Below are positions 23,762-34,689 of a stretch of 64,000 nucleotides of DNA, piece by piece (the stretch's first letter is position 1; each line of letters begins with the position of its first letter). The stretch is taken from assembly GCA_965644315.1 (NCBI GenBank), contig CBFFRQ010000087.1:1-64000 (forward strand), read 5' to 3'. A model generated the notes under the pieces. It did not search any database. It was given only the letters and a program-made list of their open reading frames with translations, and was not told where the DNA came from. Both the position numbers and the translations under genes were made by a program. The stretch comes from Caecitellus pseudoparvulus (Eukaryota; Bigyra: Bicosoecida).

Positions 23762-24669
23762 GGTTGCAGCAGGTCGCGGTGTCGTGCTGCCCGGGCAGGG
23801 GGGGCGCGATGCAGAATCTCGGGAGCTGTCTGGCGAAGTGAACCACTGCCCTGCGAGTCTTCGTCCCCTGCACTGCCACCAGCCCAACAGCTGAGGCACG
23901 GTGGTGGGAAAGGTGACAGTGACAAGATAAACTGGCCACCTAGCCGGAAGCTGCCTTGTTGAGTCTGCTGTCTCGCAAGGTGCAGCGAGTGGCGCTGTAG
24001 CTTGCGGAGTTTGGACTCCCTCACACTCTGCCCTCCCGCACAGCAGCAGCGCTGCTTTGTCTGGGGCTGGAAAGAGTCTTCGGAAACCAATACACGCATG
24101 TAGTAATGAAGGGATGTGGAGCTGCGTTCGATTTGGTCCCACTCTTGCTCTGCCCGGGTGCGGCTCAGAAGCGTTGGAGCGCTCTGCCGCATGCCTCGTT
24201 CGTTTGCCGGCTGGCCTGTGCAGTGTACCTGCTGGTCACTGCAGCTATCCCAAGGATGCGGGTGAAGCATGCTCGCAAGAGACTCGGTCAGTACACTCTG
24301 TGCCGCCCTTTCCACGGGGCTGAGAGCCGGCAAGGCGCCGAGTCAAGGAAGGCAAACCCTGTGCTGGGCTCAGCTCCCCCCTCTCCAGTTCACGCCAAAC
24401 ACCTGTCAAGAGAGTGCGTCTTCAAATCGTTGCAAGCTCCGGGTGTCGCCCCTTCGCAGCTCCGGGAGAGTGCTGCCACTTCACTCGCCAGACCACTCTC
24501 ACGCCCAAGCCGCCCCCTCACAAGCCCCTGCCCTCCTGACGACAAAGCAAGCATGGGGTTCACCTTGCTTTACCCAAAACTCAATCCACACATCAATTTC
24601 CCAATCCCCATCCCCAGCACCCGCTGTGCTGTGGACAGTGGTTGACTGTGCGCACACCACGCCGAAATC
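23762..24669. promoter_or_regulatory. Divergent intergenic region, MLO / hexosaminidase
   Basis: These 908 bp lie between two divergently transcribed genes and must hold both leaders and promoters. Several medium open frames cross it on both strands but none has recognisable content. The segment at 24530-24650 is AT-richer and lies just 5' of the hexosaminidase start. No canonical TATA box was identified. Confidence 0.5.
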
Positions 24670-26344
24670 ATGCGGTCGTTGGCTGTCACGCTGGCTGCGC
24701 TGGCCGGCACGCTGGCCGCGGCCCAGACAACGCTTGACCTGTGGCCCCATCCCCAGCAAGTGCTGGTGGCAGACCCGTCCACCTCTGTCAGCTTTGCGCC
24801 TGGCTTCACGGCCAAGTGTGTCGGGCTGTGCCCTGCGCCCCTCCCTCAAGCCATTGGCAGGTACACTAACAAGCTGTTTTTCGCGGCGGGGACGGCCACA
24901 GGGACTAAGCATGCCCTGACCTTGGATTCCTGCTCCATTTCAGTGGACGCAGAGGCACCCCTCACCACAAACGTGCGATGGCAGCGCGTCGTGCGCAGGT
25001 GCAGTGCACTTGGCACCCGGCGCGCCCGTCCCCCTCCTCTCGCAGAGTGACGAGAGCTACAGCCTGTCCATTTCCGCGCCTGGCTGCAAGATCCACGCTG
25101 CCCAACAGTGGGGCGCACTGCGAGCTCTGGAGACGCTGTCCCAGCTGGTGCAGTGGCAGCACAACGACACGAGCGGGACGTTCTACGACTTGGCTGGTGG
25201 CAACGGCATCACCATCACCGACGCGCCTCGCTTCCCCTGGCGCGGCATGCTGCTGGACTCCTCCCGAAACTACCTCACCACGTCCATCATCAAGCACGTC
25301 CTGGATGCCATGTCCTACAACAAGTTCAACACCATGCACTGGCACCTCACCGACGACCAGAGCTGGCCCCTGCAGAGCAAGACTTACCCCCGCTTCAGTG
25401 AGGTGGGTGCATACACCGCCCAGGCCGTGTACACACACGAGGACGTGCAGGAGATCGTGGGGTATGCCTGGGAACGCGGCATCCGCGTCGTGCCTGAGTT
25501 CGACATGCCCGCTCACGCCACCATTTGGGGGGCCGCATACCCCAACCTCACCATCCCCTGCCCTGGCGACCAAGTGCTGCTGAACCCGACGGGGCCCGTG
25601 TACCCCGTGCTGCAGGGCCTGCTGGAGGAGTTCAAGCCTCTCTTCAACACCAGCGACTACATCCACATCGGCGGCGACGAGGTGCTGAACTACAAGTGCT
25701 GGGAGCAGAGCGAGGAGGTGACGGCCTTCATGCAGGACTTCGGGTACACCAACTACTACGAGGTGCGGGACTACTTCGAAGGCCGCGTGCAGAACATCGT
25801 GGAGCAGTTCCACAGCAAGCCCATGGTGTGGGAGGAGGTCTTCAACGGCAACTTCTCCCTGCACCCCAACACCGTCGTGAATGCGTGGGACGGCGCCACC
25901 ACCACCAACAAGGCCGCCCAGGCCGGCTTCTTCGTCGTGAACAACTACGGCCACTACCTGGACCAACAGCAGCCCCCTGGACCCAGCCACTACCTGTGGG
26001 TGGACACGTGGCAGAACTTCTACCTGAACGACCCCCTGGACGGCACGAACCTGACGCCAGCCCAGGAGAAGCTGGTGCTGGGTGGGGAGATGTCCCAGTG
26101 GGGCGAGCAGGTGGACGCCACGAACATCGACAGCCGCATGTGGCCCCGTGCCTGCGGCGGTGCCGAGCGCTTCTGGTCCCCTGCCTCGTACAAGGACGTC
26201 ACCACAGCCGCCTTCCGCCTGTCCAACCAGCGTTGCCGCATGGTGCAGCGCGGAGTGGGAGCGGGGCCCATTCGCCCGGCAGCGGACTATGGCTACTGCT
26301 TCCTGCCCCCCACCTCTCCGTGGCTGAACATGGCTGAGATGTGA
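24670..26344 (+). CDS. Secreted beta-N-acetylhexosaminidase (GH20)
   Basis: Exons 24670-24972 and 25046-26344 give 533 residues, normal for the family. The 73-nt intron (GTGCGA...CTCGCAG) joins LTTN to SDESYSLSI in phase 0. It starts with a clear signal peptide (MRSLAVTLAALAGTLAAAQ). The GH20 core includes WGALRALETLSQL, MHWHLTDDQSWP, VVPEFDMPAHA and the catalytic D-E pair in HIGGDEV. Later aromatic positions (MVWEEVF and LGGEMSQWGE) also match the family. It should remove terminal GlcNAc/GalNAc from glycans or chitin fragments in a lysosome-like compartment or outside the cell. Several NxS/T sites fit secretion. The intron-like stretch 24861-24943 inside exon 1 is not removed, since doing so would break the frame. 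Confidence 0.95.
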
Positions 26345-26580
26345 TGCAATGCAGGCTGCAACTTGGGAGGCGCGTGGTGCCGCTTCGGCCTTGCCAGGCA
26401 CACCCCCCCCCCAATGCAAGCAAACCTGAGAGCAGGGAACGCAAAGCGTGCACTGCTCGAGAGAAAATGACTGGTTTGCAGATTGAACCAGGCCCTCCGC
26501 CCAAGTTCTCTTCATCAGCACCCTCACACTGCCTGTGCGGACTTTGCGTGAGAACGAGCAAGCACGCTATCTCCGCAGCC

Positions 26581-27835
26581 ATGGCAGCCAAGCGGCGCTC
26601 CACCAGCGCTGTCATCGGCACAGCGCACCTGAACCCCGAGGCTCAAGTGCCATCCCGTTCGCGCACACTGCGTCCTCATGACGCAAGCGTCACTAGCTTC
26701 ACTCGAAAAGTGCCGGCAGCGCCAGTGGCACTGGTGCACGCACGAGCACTGAAGCCGCATGCAGCCGTGAGTGACAGGCCTGCCCTGCGCTGGCCAGGAA
26801 GAACCTGCGCGTCACTTCAAGCGCGCGATTGAACTAGCGTGTTGTGCTCTGTGCCACATTCCCCTTCCTTGCCCCCTCCCGCCGCAGAGTAAAGTCGACA
26901 GCGGCCAGGCATACCACGTTGAGGTGTGCGGAAATCGGGCCGCACCTTCAGACTACTCCATCTCCGGGCGGCAGGGGCGGGGCAAGAGGGTGGTGAAGGA
27001 AATTAGCCCAGACGGCCTCGGCATTCGATCCCGTGTGGAGTACTTCCGCACCGTGTCCCCCGCCGCTGCGCTGCAGGCAGCCAGTGACCTGCACGCCTCT
27101 TCTGGCAGTGACTTGCACCCTGCCGCCATCCACCAGCCCCCACAGCCACACAGCCCGGGATTCAGGGCCAGCCCCAGCCACAGCATGGAGCACCTTCGTG
27201 TGGCCCATTGGGCTGCTGACCCTCTGGCGCAGCAGAGCCCCGTGCGAGTGACTCTCTCACCTGGTCAACGCAGCTCGACCAGTCCGGCCAGTGCCAGAAC
27301 ACCCAGCACAGCTGTGCGCCTGCCAGGCAACCGCGTCGTACACGACTTGCAGCAGGCACAGGCCTCTGCACTGCGTGCCAGCCACCCTGGCTTCGGCACT
27401 CCCTCTGCTCGGCGCACCAGTCCTGGTCGCTTCACACCCCATAGCACCCACGCCCGGGCAGCGCTGCCGACCTTTAAGGCCACTGAACTGCAGGGCCGAG
27501 CCCTGTTCTCCCCTGCTCAGACACAGGGCACTGCAGCACACACCAGCCCAGCACATTGGTACACACCCGCCCACCTGCACGCTTCACGTGCTCTCACGGA
27601 AGCTGGCTCAGGCGCGTCCGGGCAGTCCAGTGGTCGGTTCTCCACTGCCGTCTCTGCCGCCATCGCACAAAAGGCAGCGTCAGCATACAAGGGACAAGGC
27701 GCACACACCCCCGCCGCTCATGGGGCCCAAGTGGCCAGTGGCGTATCCCCCTCTGACTCAGCTCCCCTTCCAACGCTGCGGTGGTCAGGTGCATTGGACC
27801 CAGCAACTGCCCGCACAATGTCGGCTGACCCGTGA
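26581..27835 (+). CDS. Basic, Ser/Pro/Ala-rich protein of unknown function
   Basis: Exons 26581-26766 and 26888-27835 give about 377 residues. The intron uses a strong GTGAGT donor and a CCGCCGCAG acceptor, in phase 0. The most structured part is near the second exon start: a QAYHVEVCGN segment followed by the basic GRQGRGKRVVKEI. The rest is low complexity with many SP/TP sites and short aromatic pieces, and looks intrinsically disordered. I recognise no domain. It is 237 bp downstream of the hexosaminidase on the same strand and convergent, by 81 bp, with the eIF4A-like gene. Confidence 0.55.
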
Positions 27836-27916
27836 TGTAGACCCCCCTTCCCCCAGAAATGGCCCACTGTGGAACTGCTGGCCGTGCGCTGTCCTGCAGT
27901 GGCAGACGTCGCCCCA

Positions 27917-29515
27917 TCACCGTGAGAAGATGCTGTCCACATCAGCAGGCAGGTGTGGCATTTGGATGGCCAAGAACACTTCCAACTCCGGGATATCTTC
28001 GACGGTAGCCACTAGGATGCTCGCAGTCGGCCCTTGCTTTGGCGACTGCACCCGCTCCAAATTGTCTGCGTAGCCAGCCAGGGCGACGGGGCGCCCCCAG
28101 TGCACAGCGACCTCCGCATACCCTAAGCGGGCGGCACCGCTGCCCAAGCCAGCCACAAGCAAGGTGCCTGCGGTGCTGGCGCTCCAGGCCTGCACTGTGG
28201 CTTCGAGCTCTGCTGCCTGTGTGTCCGCAGTCACTAAGTACACGTCTTGCAAGTCGGCTGCCGGAGCTGCCTGCGCCACCTGCTGCGCCTGTTCTGCGTC
28301 GCGAAAGAACACTGCCACACGGCGCTGCTTGATGGCAGGTAGCTGCAGGACTTCAATCACATCCTCCAAGCGCTCCGTGGTGTCCATGAGGATGCTGTGG
28401 TGCGACGCCGCTGCCTGCGGAGCTCGCCGCCAATGGCACACCTCCACAAACACGGGCTGCCGCATGTGTCGTGCCACTTGTGGCAGCCCGTCCAGCCCTC
28501 TTGCAGAAGCCGATGCCAGAATCTGGCACTTTGCAGGCAGCGAGGCCAGGATGTCCTCTATCGTCTCTCCGTACCCCATGTCCAGCAGCTCGTCCACGGC
28601 GTACAGAATGCAGCAGCGCAACGCATCCATGTCCAAGGGGCCACGCTGCATCAGGTCCAGCGAGCGCCCTGGGGTTCCAAACACCACCTGCGCGCCACCT
28701 TGCAAGGCTTGCACGTCCTGCAGGACAGACCTGCCCCCCACACACGCGTGCATGTGCAGCGGCACCGTCCCCGCCATGGCCTGTACTTGACCCTGCAGGT
28801 TAAACACCCACTCGCGCGTGGGCGCCAGGAACAGCACCTGCACCTCTGGAATATCCGCATCAGCACATTGCAGTGCGCGGATGGACAGTGCCACTGACTT
28901 GCCTGACCCTGACGCGCTCTGCGGAGCGCACATTGCGAGTCAAACAAAAGCCTTGGAAACAGACAGCACACACGCGCCCAACCACGCACCTTCACGAACA
29001 CATCTTCGCCTTGCAACATCGGGACTATGCAGAGCTGCTGCACTACCGAAGGTTTCTCAATGCCGTGACCTGCGCATGTACAGAATGACTAGCGTGTTGG
29101 GCAAACACTGCCACCAGCGTTTCACACGCATGCAGCGGCAGTAGCGCAGGCCTCTCACCTTCCACACCTTCCTGCGCATAGAAGCATCGAATGAACGTGT
29201 CCTCGTCGCGGCAGTGGTTTGGGCATGCGCTCGGCATGGCACGTGTGCACTGCACTGTGACACTGAAGCCCAGAGCCAGAGCCAGACACGCACCAGCAGG
29301 CTCGGTGGCAGCCCCATGTCTTTGAAGCTGCGGCACTTGGAGTCATCAGATGCTTCAGTCAGTACTCTCACCCCTGTCTTGCCGTCAGGGCCGCTTGCTT
29401 GACTCTCTTCGCTGCCGCTGCCCTGGCTTTGGCCCTGTGAGTCTGCTGCCGCGGCGACCACGCCTTCGGTGTAGGCGGAGTACGAGGGCGCCCCCGCAGG
29501 CTGTCCACTGGCCAT
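27917..29515 (-). CDS. Degenerate eIF4A paralogue (probable pseudo-helicase)
   Basis: Exons 29515-29294, 29171-29159 (13 nt), 29069-28990 and 28918-27917 give 438 residues. Intron positions and the 13- and 80-nt exons match eIF4A at 17597-19383 exactly. The Q motif survives (HGIEKPSVVQQ), as does a P-loop (ASGSGKS) and TPGRS. However, APARELA became APTREWV, the DEAD box reads YAVD, SAT reads SAS, and the V and VI motifs ([13 protein letters not shown]) are absent. So it could bind a nucleotide but is not expected to hydrolyse it or unwind RNA. The frame is fully open over four exons, which implies selection on the protein rather than simple decay. The N-terminus is longer and Gly/Ser/Ala-rich. 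Possible roles as an eIF4G or RNA decoy are speculation. Confidence 0.82.
29159..29171 (-). other. 13-nt microexon of the eIF4A-like gene
   Basis: Bounded by ATGCGCAG and GTGAGA, it encodes E-G-V-E plus one base. It sits at the same phase and alignment position as the eIF4A microexon at 19033-19021 (R-G-I-R). The following exon is 80 nt in both genes. Confidence 0.8.
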
Positions 29516-29902
29516 TGAGAAAACCTTAAATGGTTAAATGTGTGTGCTATTCTGCTGGAACTCTGAGCCAAGCGCTGTGCACAAAGGCTTTGCATTGTAT
29601 CAAGCCGCAGGGAATACAGCGTGCCACACGAGAAAGACGCTTCAGCTGCCCCAATGACGATCAGGCCGCACGACCCAGAACAGCACAGCAGCGTCTATAG
29701 TGAAAAGTGACACGTGGCCAACTCCCTGCTGCACTGGCCCCTGCGCAGTGCCCAGCCAGTCGTTGCCAATGGACTGCTTCGCACAGAGCTCCAACGCAGC
29801 AGAAAGACAGTGGGCCAGACGCGACGCCTGGCACCCGCCCTGCGCTACACAGTGTATGTAGCCTTGCCCGGGCCTCGACTTGGCTCATGCGCAGCCACAC
29901 GC
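29516..29902. other. Gap between the eIF4A-like and Rieske genes
   Basis: These 387 bp hold the promoter side of the eIF4A-like gene and the 3' end of the Rieske gene. An AT-richer piece (about 29515-29545) lies directly 5' of the eIF4A-like start. Nothing else is recognisable. Confidence 0.4.
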
Positions 29903-30665
29903 TCAGCGCTTGCCCTCACCATCAGACCTGTGCGAGTGCAAGCCTGTGGCCTGGCGGCTGCGAGCAAAGCTCTCGTGAGCATACTGATCTGACGCCACCT
30001 CGAACTGGGCCTCTGCCAGGCTGCCCTTGGTAGTGGCGGGGGCTGCCTCCTTTGTGGCGCTTCCCTTCTCCGTGGAAGCGTCCAGCACCCAGATGTGACC
30101 ATCCACAGTGCGGGTTCGGTGCACGCGCTGCTTGAGACCCTTGCTCTTCACAATGCGGCAAGGCTTGCCATCAGCCCCCTTGTTGAACGGGTCAATCCCA
30201 ATGTACATGCCTTCCCCTGCGAATCAGCGCCACCGAATGCTGCGAGGCGGCTGGCAGCGGCGGCGTTTCGCCGCGAAACGCGCACCTGTCTCCAGATTCA
30301 GCTTGTACTTGTGCCAGGGACAGACAAGGCACGTGCTTCCCCCGAGATCCTCTGCAATTCAGTTTGGTTCCTTTGAGCGCGGCTATCATGCTGCGTATTG
30401 CTCCGCTTTGCTCACCAATGTCGCCCGTCGCGAGTGGTGCTCCGTGGTGGTAGCAGGCGTGGTCCATGGCAAAGACCTGGCCCCCGTGCCGCAGCAACAG
30501 CACTCCACGCCCTGTGCTGAGCCGCACGAGCTTGCGGCTGCCTTCGGCCAGTGCTTCTGCTGCGAGGCACTTCTCGAACCCATCACTGTCCAAGGTGCCT
30601 GACCCGGCATGTGCTGGGTTGTCAGCGGTGGGGTCCTCTGCCGTCCCCGGTGCCGCAGACGCCAT
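29903..30665 (-). CDS. Rieske [2Fe-2S] domain protein, RFESD-like
   Basis: Exons 30665-30416, 30351-30286 and 30216-29903 give 209 residues. Both introns (GTGAGC...TTGCAG and GTGCGC...TCGCAG) are phase 1. The cluster ligands are complete: C-Y-H in MDHACYHHGAPL and C-P-W-H in CLVCPWHKYKL. The flanking GDIEDLGGS, LNLETGEGMYIGI and KSKGLKQRVHRTRTVDGHI match vertebrate RFESD (Rieske Fe-S domain-containing protein), a small soluble ferredoxin-like protein of uncertain physiological role. There is no oxygenase catalytic domain and no membrane anchor, so it is neither a Rieske oxygenase nor the cytochrome bc1 subunit. The second intron carries a perfect hairpin (separate entry). Confidence 0.9.
30263..30281. 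repeat. Perfect intronic hairpin in the Rieske gene
   Basis: GCGTTTCG, a 3-nt spacer, then CGAAACGC. It lies within the 69-nt intron 30285-30217, only a few bases from the donor, and includes the recurrent GGCGTTTC motif. Confidence 0.85.
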
Positions 30666-30980
30666 GGCAGGGAAATGGGGGAACACAGGAGCAGGGGTAT
30701 GAGTAAAGCGAAGCGCAGGAACAGCTGGGTACACACGGGCTCAACACTTTCTTGTTGCGGATATTGAATTGATCCACCGTGGGAGTAAGCCGTGCATCCA
30801 CCCGACCTCCACACAGCCCCGCCAAGGCTGGCCGAGCTCCTTGTGCAGCCACAGCCGACTAGAAGCACTGCGTTCGCCCACAGTCGGGCAGTGCACTGCA
30901 GCTGACTTGCCGAGCGGCGTGGCGAGTCGAACTCGCTTGCCCACCGCCACAACACCCACAGCCACCGAAGCGCACAGCGT
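30666..30980. other. Gap between the Rieske and FAM32A-like genes
   Basis: These 315 bp contain the Rieske gene's promoter side and the 3' end of the FAM32A-like gene. An AT-rich stretch (about 30745-30775) is the likeliest promoter element. No gene is supported. Confidence 0.4.
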
Positions 30981-31628
30981 TCACCCCAGGCCTGCCGCAG
31001 CCACCTTGGGCACGTCGTTGTGGACCGGCATGGCCGCCAGGTATGCGTTCATGTCGTCGATGCGTTGGCGGTACGACTTCTTGGCGCGTTTCGGCAGCTC
31101 GCGAGGTTCCTGTGAAGTGAGACGGGTGTGCAGAGGGTGCAGGACAGGAGTTGTGCGACAGACGCCAACGAACACGTCACGCACCACCACTCGCTTCTGG
31201 TGCTCCAGGAAAGCGCGCTCGGCTGCCGTCATGGAAGCGGGTAGCGAGTCGTCGCCTGTGCCGCCCTTGCCCGAAGCCTCCGCCGCATCGCCGCGGGAGC
31301 GTTTCTTTCCCCGCCGAGCACGCTCAAAGGTGTCCAAGTGGTCGCCGTCATCGTGCAGTTTGTCGGGTTGGGCGGTACTGCAGCAGGGAAGGCGTCGCGG
31401 GCGGGTGTGCGCGCTGGGGAAAGACAAGGGCAGCCGGCGTTTCAGCGATGAAACGCCACGCGTTGCGCACCGCTTTGGGGCTGCAGCTGCCGCAGCAAGG
31501 ACGCCAGACTTGGGTGCCGCCTCAGCATTGGGTTCTTTCTTGCTTTTCTTGTTCTTCTTGCTCTTCTTGGACTTGAGCTTGAGCTTGCTGCCACCCACCA
31601 CATGTGCGTATGGATCGCTGCTGTCCAT
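30981..31628 (-). CDS. FAM32A-like nuclear protein
   Basis: Exons 31628-31471, 31377-31185 and 31109-30981 give 159 residues; human FAM32A has 112. The N-terminus YAHVVGGSKLKLK is followed by a Lys/Ser-rich tract. The C-terminus (AERAFLEHQKR, then KSYRQRIDDMNAYLA and HNDVPKV) matches the conserved FAM32A end, which in human enters the catalytic spliceosome. Introns: 31470-31378 (GTGCGC...CTGCAG, phase 2) and 31184-31110 (GTGCGT...TCACAG, phase 0). The frame remains open upstream to 31964 with an Asp/Ser-rich stretch and in-frame ATGs at 31844 and 31928, so a longer N-terminus is possible. The start chosen here is the one that matches family length. The first intron carries a perfect 9-bp hairpin. 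Confidence 0.75.
   Translation of the reverse strand: MDSSDPYAHVVGGSKLKLKSKKSKKNKKSKKEPNAEAAPKSGVLAAAAAAPKRCATRGVSSLKRRLPLSFPSAHTRPRRLPCCSTAQPDKLHDDGDHLDTFERARRGKKRSRGDAAEASGKGGTGDDSLPASMTAAERAFLEHQKRVVVRDVFVGVCRTTPVLHPLHTRLTSQEPRELPKRAKKSYRQRIDDMNAYLAAMPVHNDVPKVAAAGLG
31436..31457. repeat. Perfect intronic hairpin in the FAM32A-like gene
   Basis: GGCGTTTCA, loop GCGA, TGAAACGCC: a perfect 9-bp inverted repeat within the intron 31470-31378. It contains the recurrent octamer on both arms. Confidence 0.9.
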
Positions 31629-32032
31629 GCTGTCGTTGTGGTCCGTTCTCACAGTGCACTTCGTGCTGTCAAGTGTGCCAGTGCTGTCAGTGTCGTCACT
31701 GCTGTCAGTATCGTCACTGCCGCTCAAATCTGAAAGGCCCGGGACCGGAGGAAAGGCAGGGTGGATTCCCAGCGCAAGCAGAACCGCGTCGTCGTCGTCC
31801 GAATCACACAGGTGCAAGAGCCACCCAAACTGCTGCCAATCCATGACAAGATGGAGCACTTGCCGAAGTGGAGTTTCATGCTCAGCATCAAGCGATTTTG
31901 GGAATTGAAAGTAAGTGCCGTCTGCCATGGGCGCCACTACTGCGCCTTCACTCTCTGCGGCCACGCCAAGTCACCGCTGCCAATAACAGCACTTCGACCC
32001 TGACTCAACGGTGCATTGCGCGGGCCCGCGCT
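31629..32032. other. 5' flank of the FAM32A-like gene
   Basis: These 404 bp separate the chosen FAM32A-like start from the stop of the CH-ARM gene, both on the minus strand. A plus-strand run of imperfect TGTCAGTG/TGTCACTG repeats at about 31676-31725 encodes Ser/Asp on the minus strand. It could be leader or an N-terminal extension of the FAM32A-like protein. Confidence 0.4.
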
Positions 32033-34689
32033 TTACATCGCGCCCACCTGCTTCGCCACGCCCTCCAGCGCACTGCCCCGCGGAATGGCGCCATCGTAGT
32101 TCTGCTGCAGGGATTGCATCACCTCCCGCACTCGGTCTGCGAACCAAGGCCCCTGCGCAGCCGTCTCGGCCAGCCACTGCACAGCCACATCGGCGGCGGC
32201 GGTGTCAATTTCCGCACCCTCCCCAGGGTTGTGGACGAGGAAGAGACTGCCCACGAGGGTGGGTGCGCCGAAGATGTGCCCTGCTGCAGCACTGTCCACC
32301 TCCACCAGACGACGCAGCACAGCGACAGAGACAGGTGCAGTGTCGCCACTACACAGGCCCACGAAGACCAGGTCCAGGATGCCCAGGAGGGGCGACACGA
32401 CCCCCCCTCGAGCGGACGCGGGACCCCCCTCCTTGCCCTCGCTGTCCTTGGAGTCACTGTGGCGTGAGTCACCGCCGTCCTCCAGCAACGCCAGCATGAG
32501 CTCCAGCAACCCCCCCTCCACCTGCTGCAACCCCCCCTCCACCACGTGATGTGCCAGAGCCTGAGCCACAGTCACAGGCTCCCAACTGGCGGGGACGGGG
32601 GGCAGGGGCAGTGGGCCCATGGCGGCACTGCGCAGGTGTAACGCAGCAGGTGCACTGCCCTTGCCCAGTGCCGCCATCTGAGCCGCCTGGGGCAGACCCA
32701 GCAGCGCTTCCAGCCACAGTGACGTCAGGTCTGCGTGCGAACTCAGGCAACCAGCCAGGTACGCCACACCCACCCGCAGCACAGTGGACGACGCGTCTGT
32801 CGTCAGGATGTCCCCCACCATGCCCCGTGCGGTGGACACTGCTTTGGCCGCCACATCGGCCACTTGGGGTGGCGCGCCAGCCACATCCTCTTCACGCAGG
32901 AGAGGCAGGAGTGACCCTACCAGCACCAGCAGGTAGCACTGCACTTCCCACCAGGCATCACGGGCGAGGCCGGTGAGGTCGGGGAGAATGCCGCCCACCA
33001 GGACCGGGTCGTGGGGCGCGATGACAGATAGGATGTTGAGGGAGCAGGCGCGAAGGGAGGGGGATGGGAGCGCGGCGCCAATTTGCGCGTAATACGCGTA
33101 CAGGTCCAGCAACGCTGCATCGAACTCCGGCTCCAAGTACACCAGCACTGCCAGGCAACGCAGCAGGGTGGCCTGCGACGGCAGGCGCTCCTGCAACGCA
33201 CGAATAACACCCAGACGCGCAGCACTGGTGGCAGGCGTGAATGCATACACCACCTGCAGCACAGCATGGCGAGTGCCCGGCCTGCCCTCCAGCAACGGCA
33301 GCCACAGCGGCATGCCCACATCCGCCGCCAAGGCCGCGGTGGTGTGGGAGTCAGCGCCCACCATGGCCTGCCCGACCGCTGCCAACGCACCAGCGGCAGC
33401 GTGAAACGCAGGAGACGACTCTGGCAACGCCTTCAAGCATGGCCCCAGCACTGCCAAGGTGTGGTGGAAGCCGTTGGGCACAGCCAGGCATGCCGACGCG
33501 ACTGCTGGCGCGTCTGAGGCCAATTTCCGCAGCACTGCCACGACACTCTCCTCACTCAGCGCGTGCTCCTCGTCCACGGCGCCAGTGGCAGCGTCCACCC
33601 AGGCAAAGGCTGGGGGCAGACCCCCCCTGTCCCCCCCCTCACACACCCGCTGTGCAGCGACGTCGCCTTCCCTCACAAACGGCGCCAAGCACTCCACCAC
33701 AGCGCCGGACAGCACCTGCAGTGCGTCCTCAGCGGGCGCACTGTGCACTACAGCAGCAGCAGTTGGTGCACTTGGACCACTGCCCTGCCCTGTAGCCTCA
33801 GTGGGGCGTGGTCGGGAAACAGGCGCCGCCGCCGCCGCAGTAGTGGCAGTGGCAGTGCGACTGCCACCCAGGCCCAGGCGCTGGGAGATCTCAGCGCCTG
33901 GGATGTGGGCCTTCACAGCCCGTGGGGCGGTGGGGTCGTACCGCTCTGGCTGTGCTGCCTTGTGCTGCAGCGTGCCGACGTGGTGCGAGGCCAGAGCCCC
34001 TCGAGCCAGCATGCCTCGCGTGCTGTCATCCGTGACAGTGGACACACGAGGGTCGCGCAGAGTTTGCAGCACATCACGGGCAGCGGTGTTACGGGCATAA
34101 CTGGGCTGGCTGCGCACACGCCGCGCTGCGACAGGTTTCGGGGCCCTGTGCAGGGGGAAGCGTGCTGGGTGTAAGGGGTTTCCGCGCGATCACAACTCGA
34201 CCGGCGGCACGCACTTCTTCCCCGAGAGAAACTCGTACACACGGTTGATGAACGACACAACAGCCTCTGCCCGAGAGTGGATGATGCCTTCCACTTCTTC
34301 CTTGGTCACTGGGCGGCCGCCTGGCTCCACCCCACGCTTCGCAAAGAACTTCCCCAGCTGGTCCCAGTTGTCTCGCTTGCTGTCCAGGGAGTTGCCATTG
34401 TCGTACGAGTGCATCGTGATGTCCTTGGGGTAGTACCGCGAGAAAATCTCAGCCACAAGGAAACCATTCGAGAAGTCCCTGCAGCAGCAGTGCGGAGGGG
34501 GCTCGTGTCGAAGCATGCACCCGACAACGTGCGCAGAGCTGCCGCCGGAGTGGCAGCAACCAATTTCCGCCGCACGCCTCACCGCTTCGGGTTCTTCACG
34601 GAGTACACTAGGTCCAGGCTCTGCACCCACTTGATGACGTCCCTTGACAGGGACGTCGGGGCCCGGCTGCCAGAGCTGTGAGATGCCAT
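32033..34689 (-). CDS. CH-domain (SPATA4/SPEF1 type) plus armadillo-like protein
   Basis: Exons 34689-34583, 34478-34215 and 34145-32033 give 827 residues. Residues about 14-123 form a CH domain of the SPATA4/CLAMP type: [44 protein letters not shown] and [13 protein letters not shown]. Such domains are found in flagellar and microtubule proteins. A GTGCGT donor inside the codons following FLSGKK joins in phase 2 to a 700-residue helical-repeat region with many Leu/Ala pairs ([35 protein letters not shown]), likely armadillo/HEAT. Reading through the donor instead gives a stand-alone 131-residue CH protein ending at 34190, so two isoforms or two genes are possible. An axonemal role is inferred. 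Confidence 0.7.

Noticed and set aside
24861-24943. Intron-like segment (GTACAC...TTTCAG with a branch-like CTGAC) in the hexosaminidase
   Set aside because: Its removal (83 nt) breaks the frame, while keeping it gives a continuous first exon that joins correctly at 24972/25046.
24962-26527. 521-aa minus-strand ORF opposite the hexosaminidase
   Set aside because: It is a Val/His/Gly-rich shadow of GC-rich codons; the plus strand carries complete GH20 motifs.
34190-34689. EB1-type CH protein
   Set aside because: The motif order ([24 protein letters not shown]) matches SPATA4/CLAMP CH domains; no EB1 coiled-coil homology domain is present.
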